A stretch of DNA of 64,000 bases from Arthrobacter sp. cf158 (lineage in GTDB: Bacteria > Actinomycetota > Actinomycetes > Actinomycetales > Micrococcaceae). The stretch spans positions 62,001 through 126,000 of the forward strand of contig NZ_FNNR01000009.1 of NCBI RefSeq assembly GCF_900106835.1, written 5' to 3'. Made by a program: the position numbers and the translations under genes. Positions 41,964 through 50,007 of the stretch are shown piece after piece. The number at the start of each line of letters is the position of its first letter. The stretch's first letter is position 1. Under the pieces are notes generated by a model. That model saw only the letters and a list, made by a program, of their open reading frames with translations, was not told the DNA's origin and made no database searches.

Positions 41964-42622
41964 CAGAGTTTCCGCTGCAGGAACACCGCGGCGCCGGGGC
42001 CGCTCAGTTCGCTCTCGAGTACCGGCCGGCCGGACACCGCGAGCAGCAGCGACATGGCGGGGCCTTCAACAGCCGGACCGTCCCCATGGTCGAAGGCAGT
42101 ATCCGTGGCAATCAGGCGCCAGCCCTCCGCGATCTCCTTGCCCCCACCCATTTTGGTGGTGGTCCGCACCTGGTAGCCGAGGGCGGTGGCTACGTGCTCG
42201 GCGGGGTAGTCGCGGCGTATGCCCAAGGGGCGGCGAATGTCCTCGCCATGAACGAACGCTTCAACCAAACGCGTGGCAAGTCCCGCCGGAGGTCCGGACG
42301 TCCGGGAAAGAACAGCACGGAATTGCGTCAGGGTCTTCCCCGGGTCCCCGGCTTTTTCGCGCTCCACCCCCAATGCGTTGTCGCGGTCGAAGTCCATCCG
42401 GGCCGCGATCATCCGGCGCATGAAACCAAGACGGGTGGTTTTGGCGCTGTCGATCACATGGGCCAGGACATCATGGATGTCCCAGCCCGCACACAGGGAT
42501 GGTGTTTGCCATTGGGCCGGCTCCAACGGCTCCAGATCCCGGATCAGGGCACGTCGCTCCTCATGAACCACGGGCCAAACGGTAGAGGGGGAAGTTGAAG
42601 CCATACCGCTATTGAACAGCAT
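41963..42622 (-). CDS. maleylpyruvate isomerase-like mycothiol-dependent enzyme
   Basis: This 219-residue protein of the DinB/MDMPI fold has the N-terminal helix (VVHEERRALIRDLEPLEPAQWQTPSLCAGWDIHDVLAHVI) whose histidines bind metal, and the later RLVEAFVHGEDIRRPLGI motif. Such enzymes use mycothiol, the thiol of actinobacteria, in isomerase, transferase or detoxification reactions. The start is probably the ATG at 42622 or 42604; further upstream codons run into the next gene. It is coupled to the alpha/beta hydrolase. Confidence 0.82.
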   Translation of the reverse strand: MLFNSGMASTSPSTVWPVVHEERRALIRDLEPLEPAQWQTPSLCAGWDIHDVLAHVIDSAKTTRLGFMRRMIAARMDFDRDNALGVEREKAGDPGKTLTQFRAVLSRTSGPPAGLATRLVEAFVHGEDIRRPLGIRRDYPAEHVATALGYQVRTTTKMGGGKEIAEGWRLIATDTAFDHGDGPAVEGPAMSLLLAVSGRPVLESELSGPGAAVFLQRKL

Positions 42623-42641
42623 GGCGGCAGTTCCGGGAGGG

Positions 42642-42893
42642 CTATTCCCTGGTCGCGTCGTCTGATTCCGTGGGGTCCGCTGCCGGGTGTGCAGCATCAG
42701 GTGCGGAGGCTGCTTCAGCTGCGTCCCGGCGTCGGGCAATTCTCGATTCCGTCCACATGGCCACAGCCACGAACACCGTGCACGCGAACATGAAGGTTGC
42801 CACGAAGTTCAATCCCATGGCAGAGCCCAAGGGTGCGGCAAGGGCCATAGCGGCCAACCCGGCCACGATATGCCACCCTTTGAAATTGCCCAC
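42642..42893 (-). CDS. small two-helix membrane protein
   Basis: This 83-residue protein has two hydrophobic segments (about residues 8-25 and 29-47, HIVAGLAAMALAAPLGSAMG and FVATFMFACTVFVAVAMW) and an acidic, Ala-rich cytosolic tail. It lies 19 bp upstream of the mycothiol-type gene in the same direction and may be in its operon. The family is not recognised. Confidence 0.7.
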   Translation of the reverse strand: MGNFKGWHIVAGLAAMALAAPLGSAMGLNFVATFMFACTVFVAVAMWTESRIARRRDAAEAASAPDAAHPAADPTESDDATRE

Positions 42894-42973
42894 CGATCAA
42901 GCGTAACCCCGGCCTTAAGGGGTGCTGGCCCGTTGCGTGGGATCGTTGCTTGATCCTTATCACTCCGAAACTT

Positions 42974-43381
42974 TTAGCCGGCGTTCCCGTCATCCCTGAC
43001 GGTTTCTTCGTCCTGTTTCTTCTTCTGCGTTTCCAGCCACGCCATGATGGCGGCCTGCCGGATCCGGCGATGCGTACCGCGGTACTCCACGGGGATTTCA
43101 CCGCGGTCGGTCATATTGCGCAGGTACGTGTGAGAAATGCCCGCGAGTTCCGCGGCCTGCGACGTAGTGAGCATTTCCTCCACGCTGCTGACCGTCACGG
43201 TTTCGCCCCTCCCCAGTCTCGCAAGGAGGTCGACGACGGCGTTCCTCGCCTGATCGGGCAGGCGGTGGACGGTGCCATCCACGAACACGGTGATGTCGTT
43301 GCTGTCCGCAAGGGAGCGCGCCAGATTCCGGGCGTCGTCGGCGGGGAGGCCGGCCGTGACGCGGGGAGCTATCAATGCCAT
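42974..43381 (-). CDS. excisionase-type HTH DNA-binding protein
   Basis: This 135-residue protein has an N-terminal domain of about 65 residues with a DITVFVDGTVHRLP strand pattern. A MerR/excisionase-type HTH follows (LTTSQAAELAGISHTYLRNMTDRGEIPVEYRGTHRRIRQAAIMAWL). Similar proteins serve as antitoxins or regulators, but no toxin gene (for example a PIN domain) adjoins it. Its start faces the nested palindrome at 43402-43480, a possible binding site. Confidence 0.8.
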   Translation of the reverse strand: MALIAPRVTAGLPADDARNLARSLADSNDITVFVDGTVHRLPDQARNAVVDLLARLGRGETVTVSSVEEMLTTSQAAELAGISHTYLRNMTDRGEIPVEYRGTHRRIRQAAIMAWLETQKKKQDEETVRDDGNAG

Positions 43382-43401
43382 GGCAGAAGCCTAGCCTGTG
43401 G

Positions 43402-43480
43402 CTCACCCCGATTCGGGGGTTCCCTGCAGAACATGCCGTGCGCACGGCACCGCTGGCAGGGAACCAGCGAATCGGTGAGG
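43402..43480. repeat. nested inverted repeats downstream of ptsH
   Basis: The outer arms, near 43402-43427 and 43456-43480, share CTCACC, GATTCG and GGTTCCCTGC blocks in inverted order with small mismatches. Inside them is a perfect 16-bp palindrome, TGCCGTGCGCACGGCA (43434-43449). It lies just beyond the ptsH stop and 21 bp from the HTH-gene start. It may serve as a terminator, a cruciform or an operator. Confidence 0.65.
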
Positions 43481-43483
43481 CCG

Positions 43484-43762
43484 TTACTCCGCGTCCAGGT
43501 CCGTCTCCAGGAGCTTCACCAGTGCGTCCAGCGCAGCCTCGGCGCCGTCGCCCTCTGCCCGCAGCACAACGACGTCGCCCTTGGCGGCACCGAGGGTCAT
43601 GAGCGAGAGGATGCTGGCGGCGTCGAGCGCGTCATCGGCAGGTTCGCCCTGCATGGAAATGGTGACCTCCACGGGCTGCTCGCCGGCTGCCTCGGCGAAC
43701 AATGCTGCGGGGCGGGCATGCAGGCCGGAGCGGCTGGCGATGGTGGCTGTGCGTTCGGGCAT
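43484..43762 (-). CDS. ptsH: PTS phosphocarrier protein HPr
   Basis: This 92-residue HPr carries phosphate from enzyme I to sugar-specific enzymes II. The active-site SGLHARPAALF places the phosphorylated histidine at residue 15. A regulatory-serine-like residue is present in DAASILSLMTLGAAKGD (Ser50). It lies 30 bp downstream of ptsI and is cotranscribed with it. The mannitol enzyme II is encoded just beyond ptsI on the other strand. Confidence 0.95.
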   Translation of the reverse strand: MPERTATIASRSGLHARPAALFAEAAGEQPVEVTISMQGEPADDALDAASILSLMTLGAAKGDVVVLRAEGDGAEAALDALVKLLETDLDAE

Positions 43763-43792
43763 GGATTTCTCCTAAAAGTCGGAAGCGAAAAG

Positions 43793-45493
43793 TTAGAGGC
43801 CGAGTTCTTCGAGCACGGGGAGTTTGGCGCGCACCCAATCGCGGGCCTCAAGGGCGCTGGGGGCCGACAGAGCCAAGCGGGCCAACTCCTGCGCCTGCTC
43901 CAGCGTGACGGTTTTCAGCACGGTCCCGACGGCGGCCAAGGAGCGCGCTGTCATGGACAGTGTGGTGACACCCAGTCCGGTCAGGACGACGGCGAGGGCG
44001 GGGTCCGCAGCTGCCTCACCACAGACGCCAACGGGCTTGGGGTCGCCTTCGCGGCCGGAGCCCTCCTGTGCCGCGCCTTCCACGGTGAGCTGCACGAGCC
44101 GGAGGACGGCGGGCTGCCAGGGTGTGTTGAGTTCGGCGAGGGGGCCCAGCTGGCGGTCTGCGGCCATGGCGTACTGGGTGAGGTCGTTGGTTCCCAACGA
44201 AGCGAACCCGACCTCGCGAAGCACCGTGGCGGAGGTCAGGGCAGCGGAAGGAACTTCCACCATGACACCGGGTGTCTCGATACCGGCAGCGGCGCAGAGT
44301 GAGGCGAAGCGTCCCGCCTCGGCAGCCGTGGAGATCATGGGTGCCATGACCCACACATCGGCCTCGGATTCTGAGTCTGCCCGTGCAATGGCTTCGAGCT
44401 GGCGCTCCAGCACACCTGGAGTGGTGAAGTCGGTGCGGTAGCCGCGAACACCCAGGGCGGGGTTGGGCTCCGTGGCGTCGGTAAGGAAGGGGAGGGGCTT
44501 GTCGGCGCCGGCGTCCAGGGTGCGGAGGACAACCTTCTTGCCCGGGAACGCATCAAACACGGCCTTGTAGGCTGCGGCCTGCTCATCCACGGAGGGCTCA
44601 GTATCGCGCTCCAGGAAGCAGAACTCGGTGCGGAACAGGCCAACACCCTGGGCTCCCAGGGCAGCAGCTGCCACGGCGTCCTTGGCTCCACCGACGTTGG
44701 CGAGGAGCGGCACCAGGTGGCCATCCGCCGTCGTGCCGTTTCCGTCGAATTCCGCGAGTGTCGCGGAGGTTTCGGCCCAGGCTTTGGCGGCTGCGCGCTG
44801 CTCGTCGGATGGCGCTACAGCGACGAAACCAGCCGCGCCATCGACGTAAACTTCGGACGCATCGGCAAGGTCATCAACGCCGTGCGCGGCAACCACGGCC
44901 GGCAAACCGAGCGAACGGGCGATGATCGCTGTGTGGGACTGCGGGCCGCCACCGGACGTCACCAGGGCCAGCACCACGGCGGGATTCAGCGTTGCAGTAT
45001 CGGCGGGCGCGAGGTCCTCGGCCACCAGGATGAACGGCGTGTCCGAGGCAGGAATACCAGGGGCAGGGACTCCGCGGAGCTCGGCCACAATGCGTGCCCG
45101 TACGTCCAGGACGTCCGTGGCGCGCTCGGCCATGTAGCCGCCCAGGTTGTGCAGCATTTCGGAGACGGAGGCGCCGGCTTCCCAGATGGCCCGCTCAGCA
45201 GAGGAACCGGCGTTGATGAGCTTGGCCGCCGATTTCAGGAGCATGGTGTCCTTGGCCATGAGGGCAGTGGCCTCAAGGACGGCCTTACCGTCGCCGGAGG
45301 CAGTATCTGCGCGGCCCTTAAGTTCGTCGTGGACGGATTGCGCGGCAGCTTTCAGGCGCGCGACGGCGTCTTCCGGACTGATTCCCTCGGCCAACCGCTC
45401 GCCCGACGGCGGTTCGCTCACCGGCTTGGGCATTTGGCGGACAGAACCAATGATGCGGCCAGGGCTTACCCCTACTCCTTGGAAATTCTGCAC
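43793..45493 (-). CDS. ptsI: PTS enzyme I (phosphoenolpyruvate-protein phosphotransferase)
   Basis: This 566-residue enzyme transfers phosphate from PEP to HPr. It has the phospho-histidine site GGPQSHTAIIARSLGLPAVV, the PEP-binding FRTEFCFLERDTEPS and RTLDAGADKPLPF motifs, and the C-terminal catalytic SLGTNDLTQYAMA and GVCGEAAADP segments. I place the start at the GTG at 45491-45493 with AGAGGA 5 nt upstream; a longer frame of 16 more codons lacks this. It is divergent from a TetR gene across a palindrome-bearing 129-bp region. Confidence 0.95.
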   Translation of the reverse strand: MQNFQGVGVSPGRIIGSVRQMPKPVSEPPSGERLAEGISPEDAVARLKAAAQSVHDELKGRADTASGDGKAVLEATALMAKDTMLLKSAAKLINAGSSAERAIWEAGASVSEMLHNLGGYMAERATDVLDVRARIVAELRGVPAPGIPASDTPFILVAEDLAPADTATLNPAVVLALVTSGGGPQSHTAIIARSLGLPAVVAAHGVDDLADASEVYVDGAAGFVAVAPSDEQRAAAKAWAETSATLAEFDGNGTTADGHLVPLLANVGGAKDAVAAAALGAQGVGLFRTEFCFLERDTEPSVDEQAAAYKAVFDAFPGKKVVLRTLDAGADKPLPFLTDATEPNPALGVRGYRTDFTTPGVLERQLEAIARADSESEADVWVMAPMISTAAEAGRFASLCAAAGIETPGVMVEVPSAALTSATVLREVGFASLGTNDLTQYAMAADRQLGPLAELNTPWQPAVLRLVQLTVEGAAQEGSGREGDPKPVGVCGEAAADPALAVVLTGLGVTTLSMTARSLAAVGTVLKTVTLEQAQELARLALSAPSALEARDWVRAKLPVLEELGL

Positions 45494-45589
45494 TGAATCC
45501 TCTGTTCCTGCTTGTTGGTTCAGGCCCGCCGGCGACGGCACCGGGAGCCTCGAAAACTAGCCTACAAAATTCCTTTGTGAGCCACTTCA

Positions 45590-45604
45590 TATAGCAACGC
45601 TATA
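45590..45604. promoter_or_regulatory. palindrome TATAGC-N3-GCTATA between ptsI and tetR
   Basis: A perfect 6-bp inverted repeat (45590-45595 and 45599-45604) lies 18 bp before the TetR ATG in an AT-rich promoter region shared with ptsI. It fits a TetR-family operator that controls the regulator and possibly ptsI or mtlA. Confidence 0.55.
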
Positions 45605-45622
45605 GGTGCTAGGGTAGCGGTT

Positions 45623-46345
45623 ATGAGTTTCGATGACCAGCTTCCGCCCAAAATTCGGTTGCTTCGCGCAGCTGCTGAATTGCTGGCGAATTCGGAGGGG
45701 TCAGCGGTCTCAACGCGCCAGATCACCAAGCTTGCCGGGGTCACGGCGCCTACGCTCTACCACCACTTTGGCGACAAAGAAGGGCTGTTCGACGCCGTCG
45801 TGTCAGCCGGCTTTGAAGAGTATGTGGCGGGTGAGCGTGACTTTGCACCGTCCGGGGAGCCCTTGGAAGATGTCCGGCGGATGTGGGATAACCACGTCCA
45901 GTTCGGACTGAGCCAACCCCATCTTTATCTGGTCATGTTCGGCAACATCAGGCCGGAAAGCCGCCCAGCAATCGTGGCCGATGCTGAAGCGCTTCTGGAA
46001 GAAATGCTGAACAAGGCCGCCATCGCCGGCCAGATCAACGTGCCTCCCCGTGAGGCGGCACGCAGCATCCTGGCGGCCAACGTGGGCGTCACGCTCATGT
46101 TGATCGCCGAACCGGTGGAAGAACGGAACCTCGAGCTCTCAACCATGACCCGGGATTCCATGGTTTTTGCTGTCTCCACGGAAACCGCCCGTGGCGCCGC
46201 AGCGGAGGACTCCGGTAAGTCCTCTGTAGTCGTTGCGGCAATCGCCCTGAATGCGGCACTGCAGGCCTCGCATTCGGACCAACTTTCCAGCTCTGAATTG
46301 AAGCTCTTCCTTGAATGGCTTCACCGCATTTCCAGCAGCTCCTAA
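45623..46345 (+). CDS. TetR-family regulator next to the mannitol PTS genes
   Basis: This 240-residue regulator has an N-terminal HTH (STRQITKLAGVTAPTLYHHFGDKEGLFDAVV) and a TetR C-terminal domain. It lies 66 bp upstream of mtlA in the same direction and is divergent from ptsI. Mannitol operons are more often run by MtlR-type or DeoR-type regulators, so a TetR here is noteworthy. Its effector may be mannitol or a phosphorylated sugar, but that is only inferred from position. Confidence 0.88.
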   Translation: MSFDDQLPPKIRLLRAAAELLANSEGSAVSTRQITKLAGVTAPTLYHHFGDKEGLFDAVVSAGFEEYVAGERDFAPSGEPLEDVRRMWDNHVQFGLSQPHLYLVMFGNIRPESRPAIVADAEALLEEMLNKAAIAGQINVPPREAARSILAANVGVTLMLIAEPVEERNLELSTMTRDSMVFAVSTETARGAAAEDSGKSSVVVAAIALNAALQASHSDQLSSSELKLFLEWLHRISSSS

Positions 46346-46411
46346 GGCTGTTCTCTCTCGATCTATATCGACTGACCCCGCGCCGCCGCGGGACACACGT
46401 TAGGAATTCAC

Positions 46412-48409
46412 ATGGCAACAGAGACAGTTGCGAAGCCCCGCACCAGCGCCCGCGTTGGTGTCCAAAAGTTCGGAACATTCCTGTCCGGCATGATCATGCC
46501 CAATATTGGCGCCTTCATCGCCTGGGGCCTCATCACAGCCCTGTTCATCGAAAAAGGTTGGATTCCCGTGGCCGCGCTTGGTGGCTTCGGAACTGACGCC
46601 GAGGGTGTTCCCAACGTGGGCATCGTTGGCCCCATGGTCACGTACCTGCTTCCGATCCTGATTGCCTACACCGGCGGCAGGATGGTCTATGACGTCCGGG
46701 GTGGCGTGGTTGGAGCTATCGCCACCATGGGTGTCATCGCGGGTACGGACTCTCCCATGTTTATCGGCGCCATGATCATGGGCCCCCTGGGCGGCTGGAC
46801 CATGAAGAAGATCGATGCCATCTGGGACGGCAAGATCCGTCCCGGCTTCGAGATGCTGGTCAACAACTTCTCCGCCGGCATCTGGGGCGCAGCACTGGCT
46901 CTTGGTGGCTTCTATGGGCTGTCCTACGTTGTCAAGATCTTCACTGACGGCGCCGGAAACGTGGTCCAGTTCCTGGTCAACAACGGCCTGCTGCCACTGA
47001 CCAGCATATTCATCGAGCCCGCCAAGGTCCTCTTCCTCAACAACGCCATCAACCACGGCGTACTGACCCCGCTGGGTATCCAGCAGTCCCTGGACCAGGG
47101 CAAGTCCATCCTGTTCCTTCTGGAAGCGAACCCCGGCCCGGGCTTCGGCATCCTGCTGGCCTACATGTTCTTCGGGCGCGGCGCTGCCAAGGCGTCAGCT
47201 CCGGGCGCGGCCATCATCCACTTCCTCGGTGGCATTCACGAGATCTACTTCCCGTACGTCCTCATGAAGCCCATCCTGATCCTCGCGGCCATTGGCGGCG
47301 GCATGACGGGCATCGCAACGCTCGCCATCACCAACTCTGGTCTGGTGGCTCCCGCCGCGCCGGGTTCCATCATCGCCGTGCTGGCCCAGACCGCCCGTGA
47401 CAGTTATGTTGGCGTGATCCTCGCGGTGGTGCTGGCCACAGCAGTGTCCTTCCTCATTGCCGCCGTCATCCTGCGCACGTCCAAGGACAAGGGCGACGAT
47501 GATCTCTCCGCAGCCACGTCCCGCATGGAAGCCATGAAAGGCAAGAAGAGCTCCGTTTCCTCGGCACTGGTGGGCGACCGCGCAGGTGCACAGACCGGAA
47601 CCGTTTTGACCCGCCCCGTCCAGAACATCGTGTTCGCCTGCGACGCCGGCATGGGCTCCAGTGCCATGGGCGCCTCGGTCCTGCGCAACAAGATCAAGGC
47701 GGCAGGCTTCCCGGACATCAAGGTCACCAACTCCGCCATCGCCAACCTGAACGACAGCTATGACGTTGTGGTCACCCATGAGGATCTGACTGAACGCGCT
47801 CAGCCGCGCACCTCCAGCGCCGTGCACTACTCGGTGGACAACTTCATGAACAGCCCGCGGTACGACGAAATCGTGGAGCTGGTCCGGAGCAGCAACAGCG
47901 AAACCGCTGCCGCCGTCGCTCCCGAAGCCGCGGCCCATGGTGCGCACGCCGCTGAACCGGCTGCCGCCGTCGAAGGTAAAGGGGTCCTCCTCCGCGAGAG
48001 CGTGATCCTGAACGGCACCTCCCGTGACCGTGACGCAGCGATCGACGAAGCTGGAAAGCTCCTGTTGGACCGTGGCGCCGTCGATGTCAGCTACGTCCAC
48101 GCCATGCACGAGCGCGAGGAATCGGTGTCCACCTACATGGGCAGCTTCCTGGCGATCCCGCACGGCACCAACGACGCCAAGGAACACATCAACCACTCGG
48201 CAGTGTCCATCATCCGCTACCCCGAAGGCATTGACTGGGGCGGCAAGCAAGTGAAGTTCGTGGTGGGCGTGGCCGGCATCAACAACGAACACCTCCACAT
48301 CCTGTCCTCGATCGCCAAGATCTTCACCAACAAGGCGCAGGTTGCCCAGTTGGAGGAAGCAACCACGGTTGATGAAGTCCTGGAGCTGTTCGGAAAGGTC
48401 AACTCATAG
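46412..48409 (+). CDS. mtlA: PTS mannitol-specific enzyme IICBA
   Basis: This 665-residue protein joins three domains. Residues about 15-345 form the IIC membrane channel (FLSGMIMPNIGAFIAWGLITALF at the start, GGIHEIYFPYVLMKP later). Then comes IIB with the phospho-cysteine in VFACDAGMGSSAMGASVL (Cys410). The C-terminal IIA has its active histidine in LAIPHGTND (His584). It imports mannitol and releases mannitol-1-phosphate. The IIB-IIA linker is Ala/Glu-rich. It overlaps mtlD by one base, which fits coupled translation. Confidence 0.96.
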   Translation: MATETVAKPRTSARVGVQKFGTFLSGMIMPNIGAFIAWGLITALFIEKGWIPVAALGGFGTDAEGVPNVGIVGPMVTYLLPILIAYTGGRMVYDVRGGVVGAIATMGVIAGTDSPMFIGAMIMGPLGGWTMKKIDAIWDGKIRPGFEMLVNNFSAGIWGAALALGGFYGLSYVVKIFTDGAGNVVQFLVNNGLLPLTSIFIEPAKVLFLNNAINHGVLTPLGIQQSLDQGKSILFLLEANPGPGFGILLAYMFFGRGAAKASAPGAAIIHFLGGIHEIYFPYVLMKPILILAAIGGGMTGIATLAITNSGLVAPAAPGSIIAVLAQTARDSYVGVILAVVLATAVSFLIAAVILRTSKDKGDDDLSAATSRMEAMKGKKSSVSSALVGDRAGAQTGTVLTRPVQNIVFACDAGMGSSAMGASVLRNKIKAAGFPDIKVTNSAIANLNDSYDVVVTHEDLTERAQPRTSSAVHYSVDNFMNSPRYDEIVELVRSSNSETAAAVAPEAAAHGAHAAEPAAAVEGKGVLLRESVILNGTSRDRDAAIDEAGKLLLDRGAVDVSYVHAMHEREESVSTYMGSFLAIPHGTNDAKEHINHSAVSIIRYPEGIDWGGKQVKFVVGVAGINNEHLHILSSIAKIFTNKAQVAQLEEATTVDEVLELFGKVNS

Positions 48410-49557
48410 TGAAGGCAGTCCATTTTGGGGCAGGCAACATCGGGCGTGGCTTCGTGGGGCTGCTGCTCCACGAAGCCGGTTATGAGGTGGTGTTCGCGGA
48501 CGTAGCGGACGCCCTCATCAGCCAGCTCGCCGGGGCAAGCAGCTACGACGTGCACGAGGTAGGCGAGAACCCCGCGGTGAAAACCGTGACCGGTTTCCGG
48601 GCCTTCAACTCCGCATCGCAGGAAGCCGCCGTAGTTGAGGAAATTTCGACGGCGGATGTGGTCACCACTGCTGTTGGGCCACACATCCTGAAGTTCGTGG
48701 CTCCGGTGATAGCCCGTGGTTTGGCAGCGCGCCCCGCATCGTTGCCGCCGCTCCAGGTGATGGCCTGCGAGAACGCCATCAACGCCACGGATCTTCTGCA
48801 CACCGAGATTCAGGCGGCGTGGGACGACTCAGCAGGCGACCTCGACGCCGTCGCGGTTTTTGCCAACACGGCTGTGGACCGAATTGTGCCCAACCAGGCG
48901 CCAGGTCAGGGCCTGGATGTCACGGTGGAGACGTTCTTTGAGTGGGTCATTGACCGCACGCCGTTCGGCGACAACGTGCCGAACATTCCTGGTGCCACCT
49001 TTGTGGACGAGCTCGGCCCGTACATCGAACGCAAGCTGTTCACGGTGAACACCGGCCACGCGTCGGCGGCCTATTTCGGTTATCAGGCCGGACTGGAGAA
49101 GATCTCCGATGCTATGGCCGATCCCTCCGTGGCGGCGAAGGTCCGGGCTGTGCTGGAGGAAACCAAGGAGCTGTTGGTAGCCAAGCACGGGTTCGTGGAG
49201 GCGGAGCAGGAAGCGTATGTGCAGAAGATCCTGCAGCGCTTCACCAACCCGCACCTGCCGGACACCGTGAACCGTGTGGGCCGCGCGCCCTTGCGGAAAC
49301 TCGGCCGGCACGAGCGTTTCGTCGGTCCCGCAGCTGAACTTGCCGAGCGTGGCATCACTCCCGTGGCGCTTCTTGAGGCAATGTCCGCAGCCCTCCGTTT
49401 CGACGACGGTGCCGACGATGAAGCCGTGGAGCTCGCCAGGATGCTGTCTGAGATGGACGCACCTGCCGCCGTCGAACGCATCACGGAACTGACGCCGGCG
49501 CACCCGCTGTTCCCGGCGCTGCAGAAGCTCGTGGAGGACCGGCAAGCCGAAGCCTAG
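48409..49557 (+). CDS. mtlD: mannitol-1-phosphate 5-dehydrogenase
   Basis: This 382-residue enzyme oxidises mannitol-1-phosphate to fructose-6-phosphate with NAD. It has the N-terminal GAGNIGRGFVGLLLHEAGY dinucleotide-binding motif, ACENAINATDLL, and KLFTVNTGHASAAYFGY with the catalytic lysine. The start is the GTG at 48409, which overlaps the mtlA stop. A canonical terminator follows after an array of 32-bp repeats. Confidence 0.95.
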   Translation: MKAVHFGAGNIGRGFVGLLLHEAGYEVVFADVADALISQLAGASSYDVHEVGENPAVKTVTGFRAFNSASQEAAVVEEISTADVVTTAVGPHILKFVAPVIARGLAARPASLPPLQVMACENAINATDLLHTEIQAAWDDSAGDLDAVAVFANTAVDRIVPNQAPGQGLDVTVETFFEWVIDRTPFGDNVPNIPGATFVDELGPYIERKLFTVNTGHASAAYFGYQAGLEKISDAMADPSVAAKVRAVLEETKELLVAKHGFVEAEQEAYVQKILQRFTNPHLPDTVNRVGRAPLRKLGRHERFVGPAAELAERGITPVALLEAMSAALRFDDGADDEAVELARMLSEMDAPAAVERITELTPAHPLFPALQKLVEDRQAEA

Positions 49558-49560
49558 ACG

Positions 49561-49703
49561 CTCTCTCACCGTTCGGCCCGTTTGGTTGGACCCTCTCTCA
49601 CCGTTCGGCCCGTTTGGCTGGACCCTCTCTCACCGTTCGGCCCGTTGGGCATAACCCTCTCTCACCGTTCGGCGTGTTTGGGTGGATGCTCTCTCACCGT
49701 TCG
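49561..49703 (+). repeat. array of five 32-bp-period CTCTCTCACCGTTCG repeats
   Basis: The 15-bp core CTCTCTCACCGTTCG begins at 49561, 49593, 49625, 49657 and 49689, exactly 32 bp apart. Tails are of GCCCGTTTGG type and vary slightly. It starts three bases after the mtlD stop. The core and period match the array at 28133-28275. Confidence 0.95.
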
Positions 49704-49708
49704 CAGGA

Positions 49709-49752
49709 AAGCCCGACGTCGGCACTCACCCGGGTGTCGACGTCGGGCTTTT
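49709..49752 (+). terminator. intrinsic terminator of mtlAD
   Basis: AAGCCCGACGTCG at 49709-49721 pairs perfectly with 49738-49750, an inner CACCCGGGTG palindrome extends the stem, and TTTT closes it on the plus strand. It lies between direct and inverted repeat arrays. Confidence 0.88.
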
Positions 49753-49781
49753 CGCGTCGCTCGACCGCTTCGGCGGACCAG

Positions 49782-49855
49782 GGTGAGAGAGGGTTGGTGG
49801 GATGGGGGCGATAGGTGAGAGAGGGTCGGTGGAAAGGGGGCGATAGGTGAGAGAG
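49782..49855 (-). repeat. three inverted copies of the CTCTCTCACC core at 32-bp period
   Basis: GGTGAGAGAG, the reverse complement of the core, begins at 49782, 49814 and 49846, again exactly 32 bp apart. The spacers are GATGGGGGCGATA-like. Together with the direct array they flank the mtlD terminator symmetrically. Confidence 0.9.
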
Positions 49856-49879
49856 GGTTTCGGTCTCCGGCGGGAGAAA

Positions 49880-49901
49880 AAAGGTGAGTTCGCTCACTTT
49901 T
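49880..49901. terminator. UUCG-loop hairpin with flanking A and T tracts
   Basis: A 9-bp stem (one G-U pair) closes a TTCG loop, with A-rich left and TTTT right sides, so it could terminate either strand. It follows the inverted repeats and precedes the iron-operon promoter. Confidence 0.5.
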
Positions 49902-49925
49902 GACCACCGGAAGGCCTTTCGGTTT

Positions 49926-49944
49926 TGAAGTTAGCCTCACCTTA
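49926..49944. promoter_or_regulatory. candidate DtxR/IdeR iron box
   Basis: The 19-bp TGAAGTTAGCCTCACCTTA matches the DtxR/IdeR consensus (TTAGGTTAGSCTAACCTAA) at about 15 of 19 positions. It lies 63 bp upstream of the first gene of an iron-siderophore importer, where iron-replete repression would be expected. Confidence 0.65.
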
Positions 49945-50007
49945 CTAATAGAGTCAAAGCGCAATTAGGCAACACATCTATGACTTATTAGTGAGTGGAG
50001 TACCGGC

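Larger units (their letters stand above)
49558..50007. other. 450-bp intergenic region between mtlD and the iron operon
   Basis: No gene is seen here. It holds five direct 32-bp-period repeats (from 49561), the mtlD terminator (49709-49752), three inverted copies of the repeat core at the same period (49782-49855), a UUCG-loop hairpin (49880-49901), and an IdeR-like box (49926-49944). The iron operon starts at 50008. Confidence 0.85.

Noticed and set aside
42950..44302. Long plus-strand open frame opposite ptsH/ptsI
   Set aside because: It crosses three real minus-strand genes and the intergenic gap, and shows no protein-like motifs.
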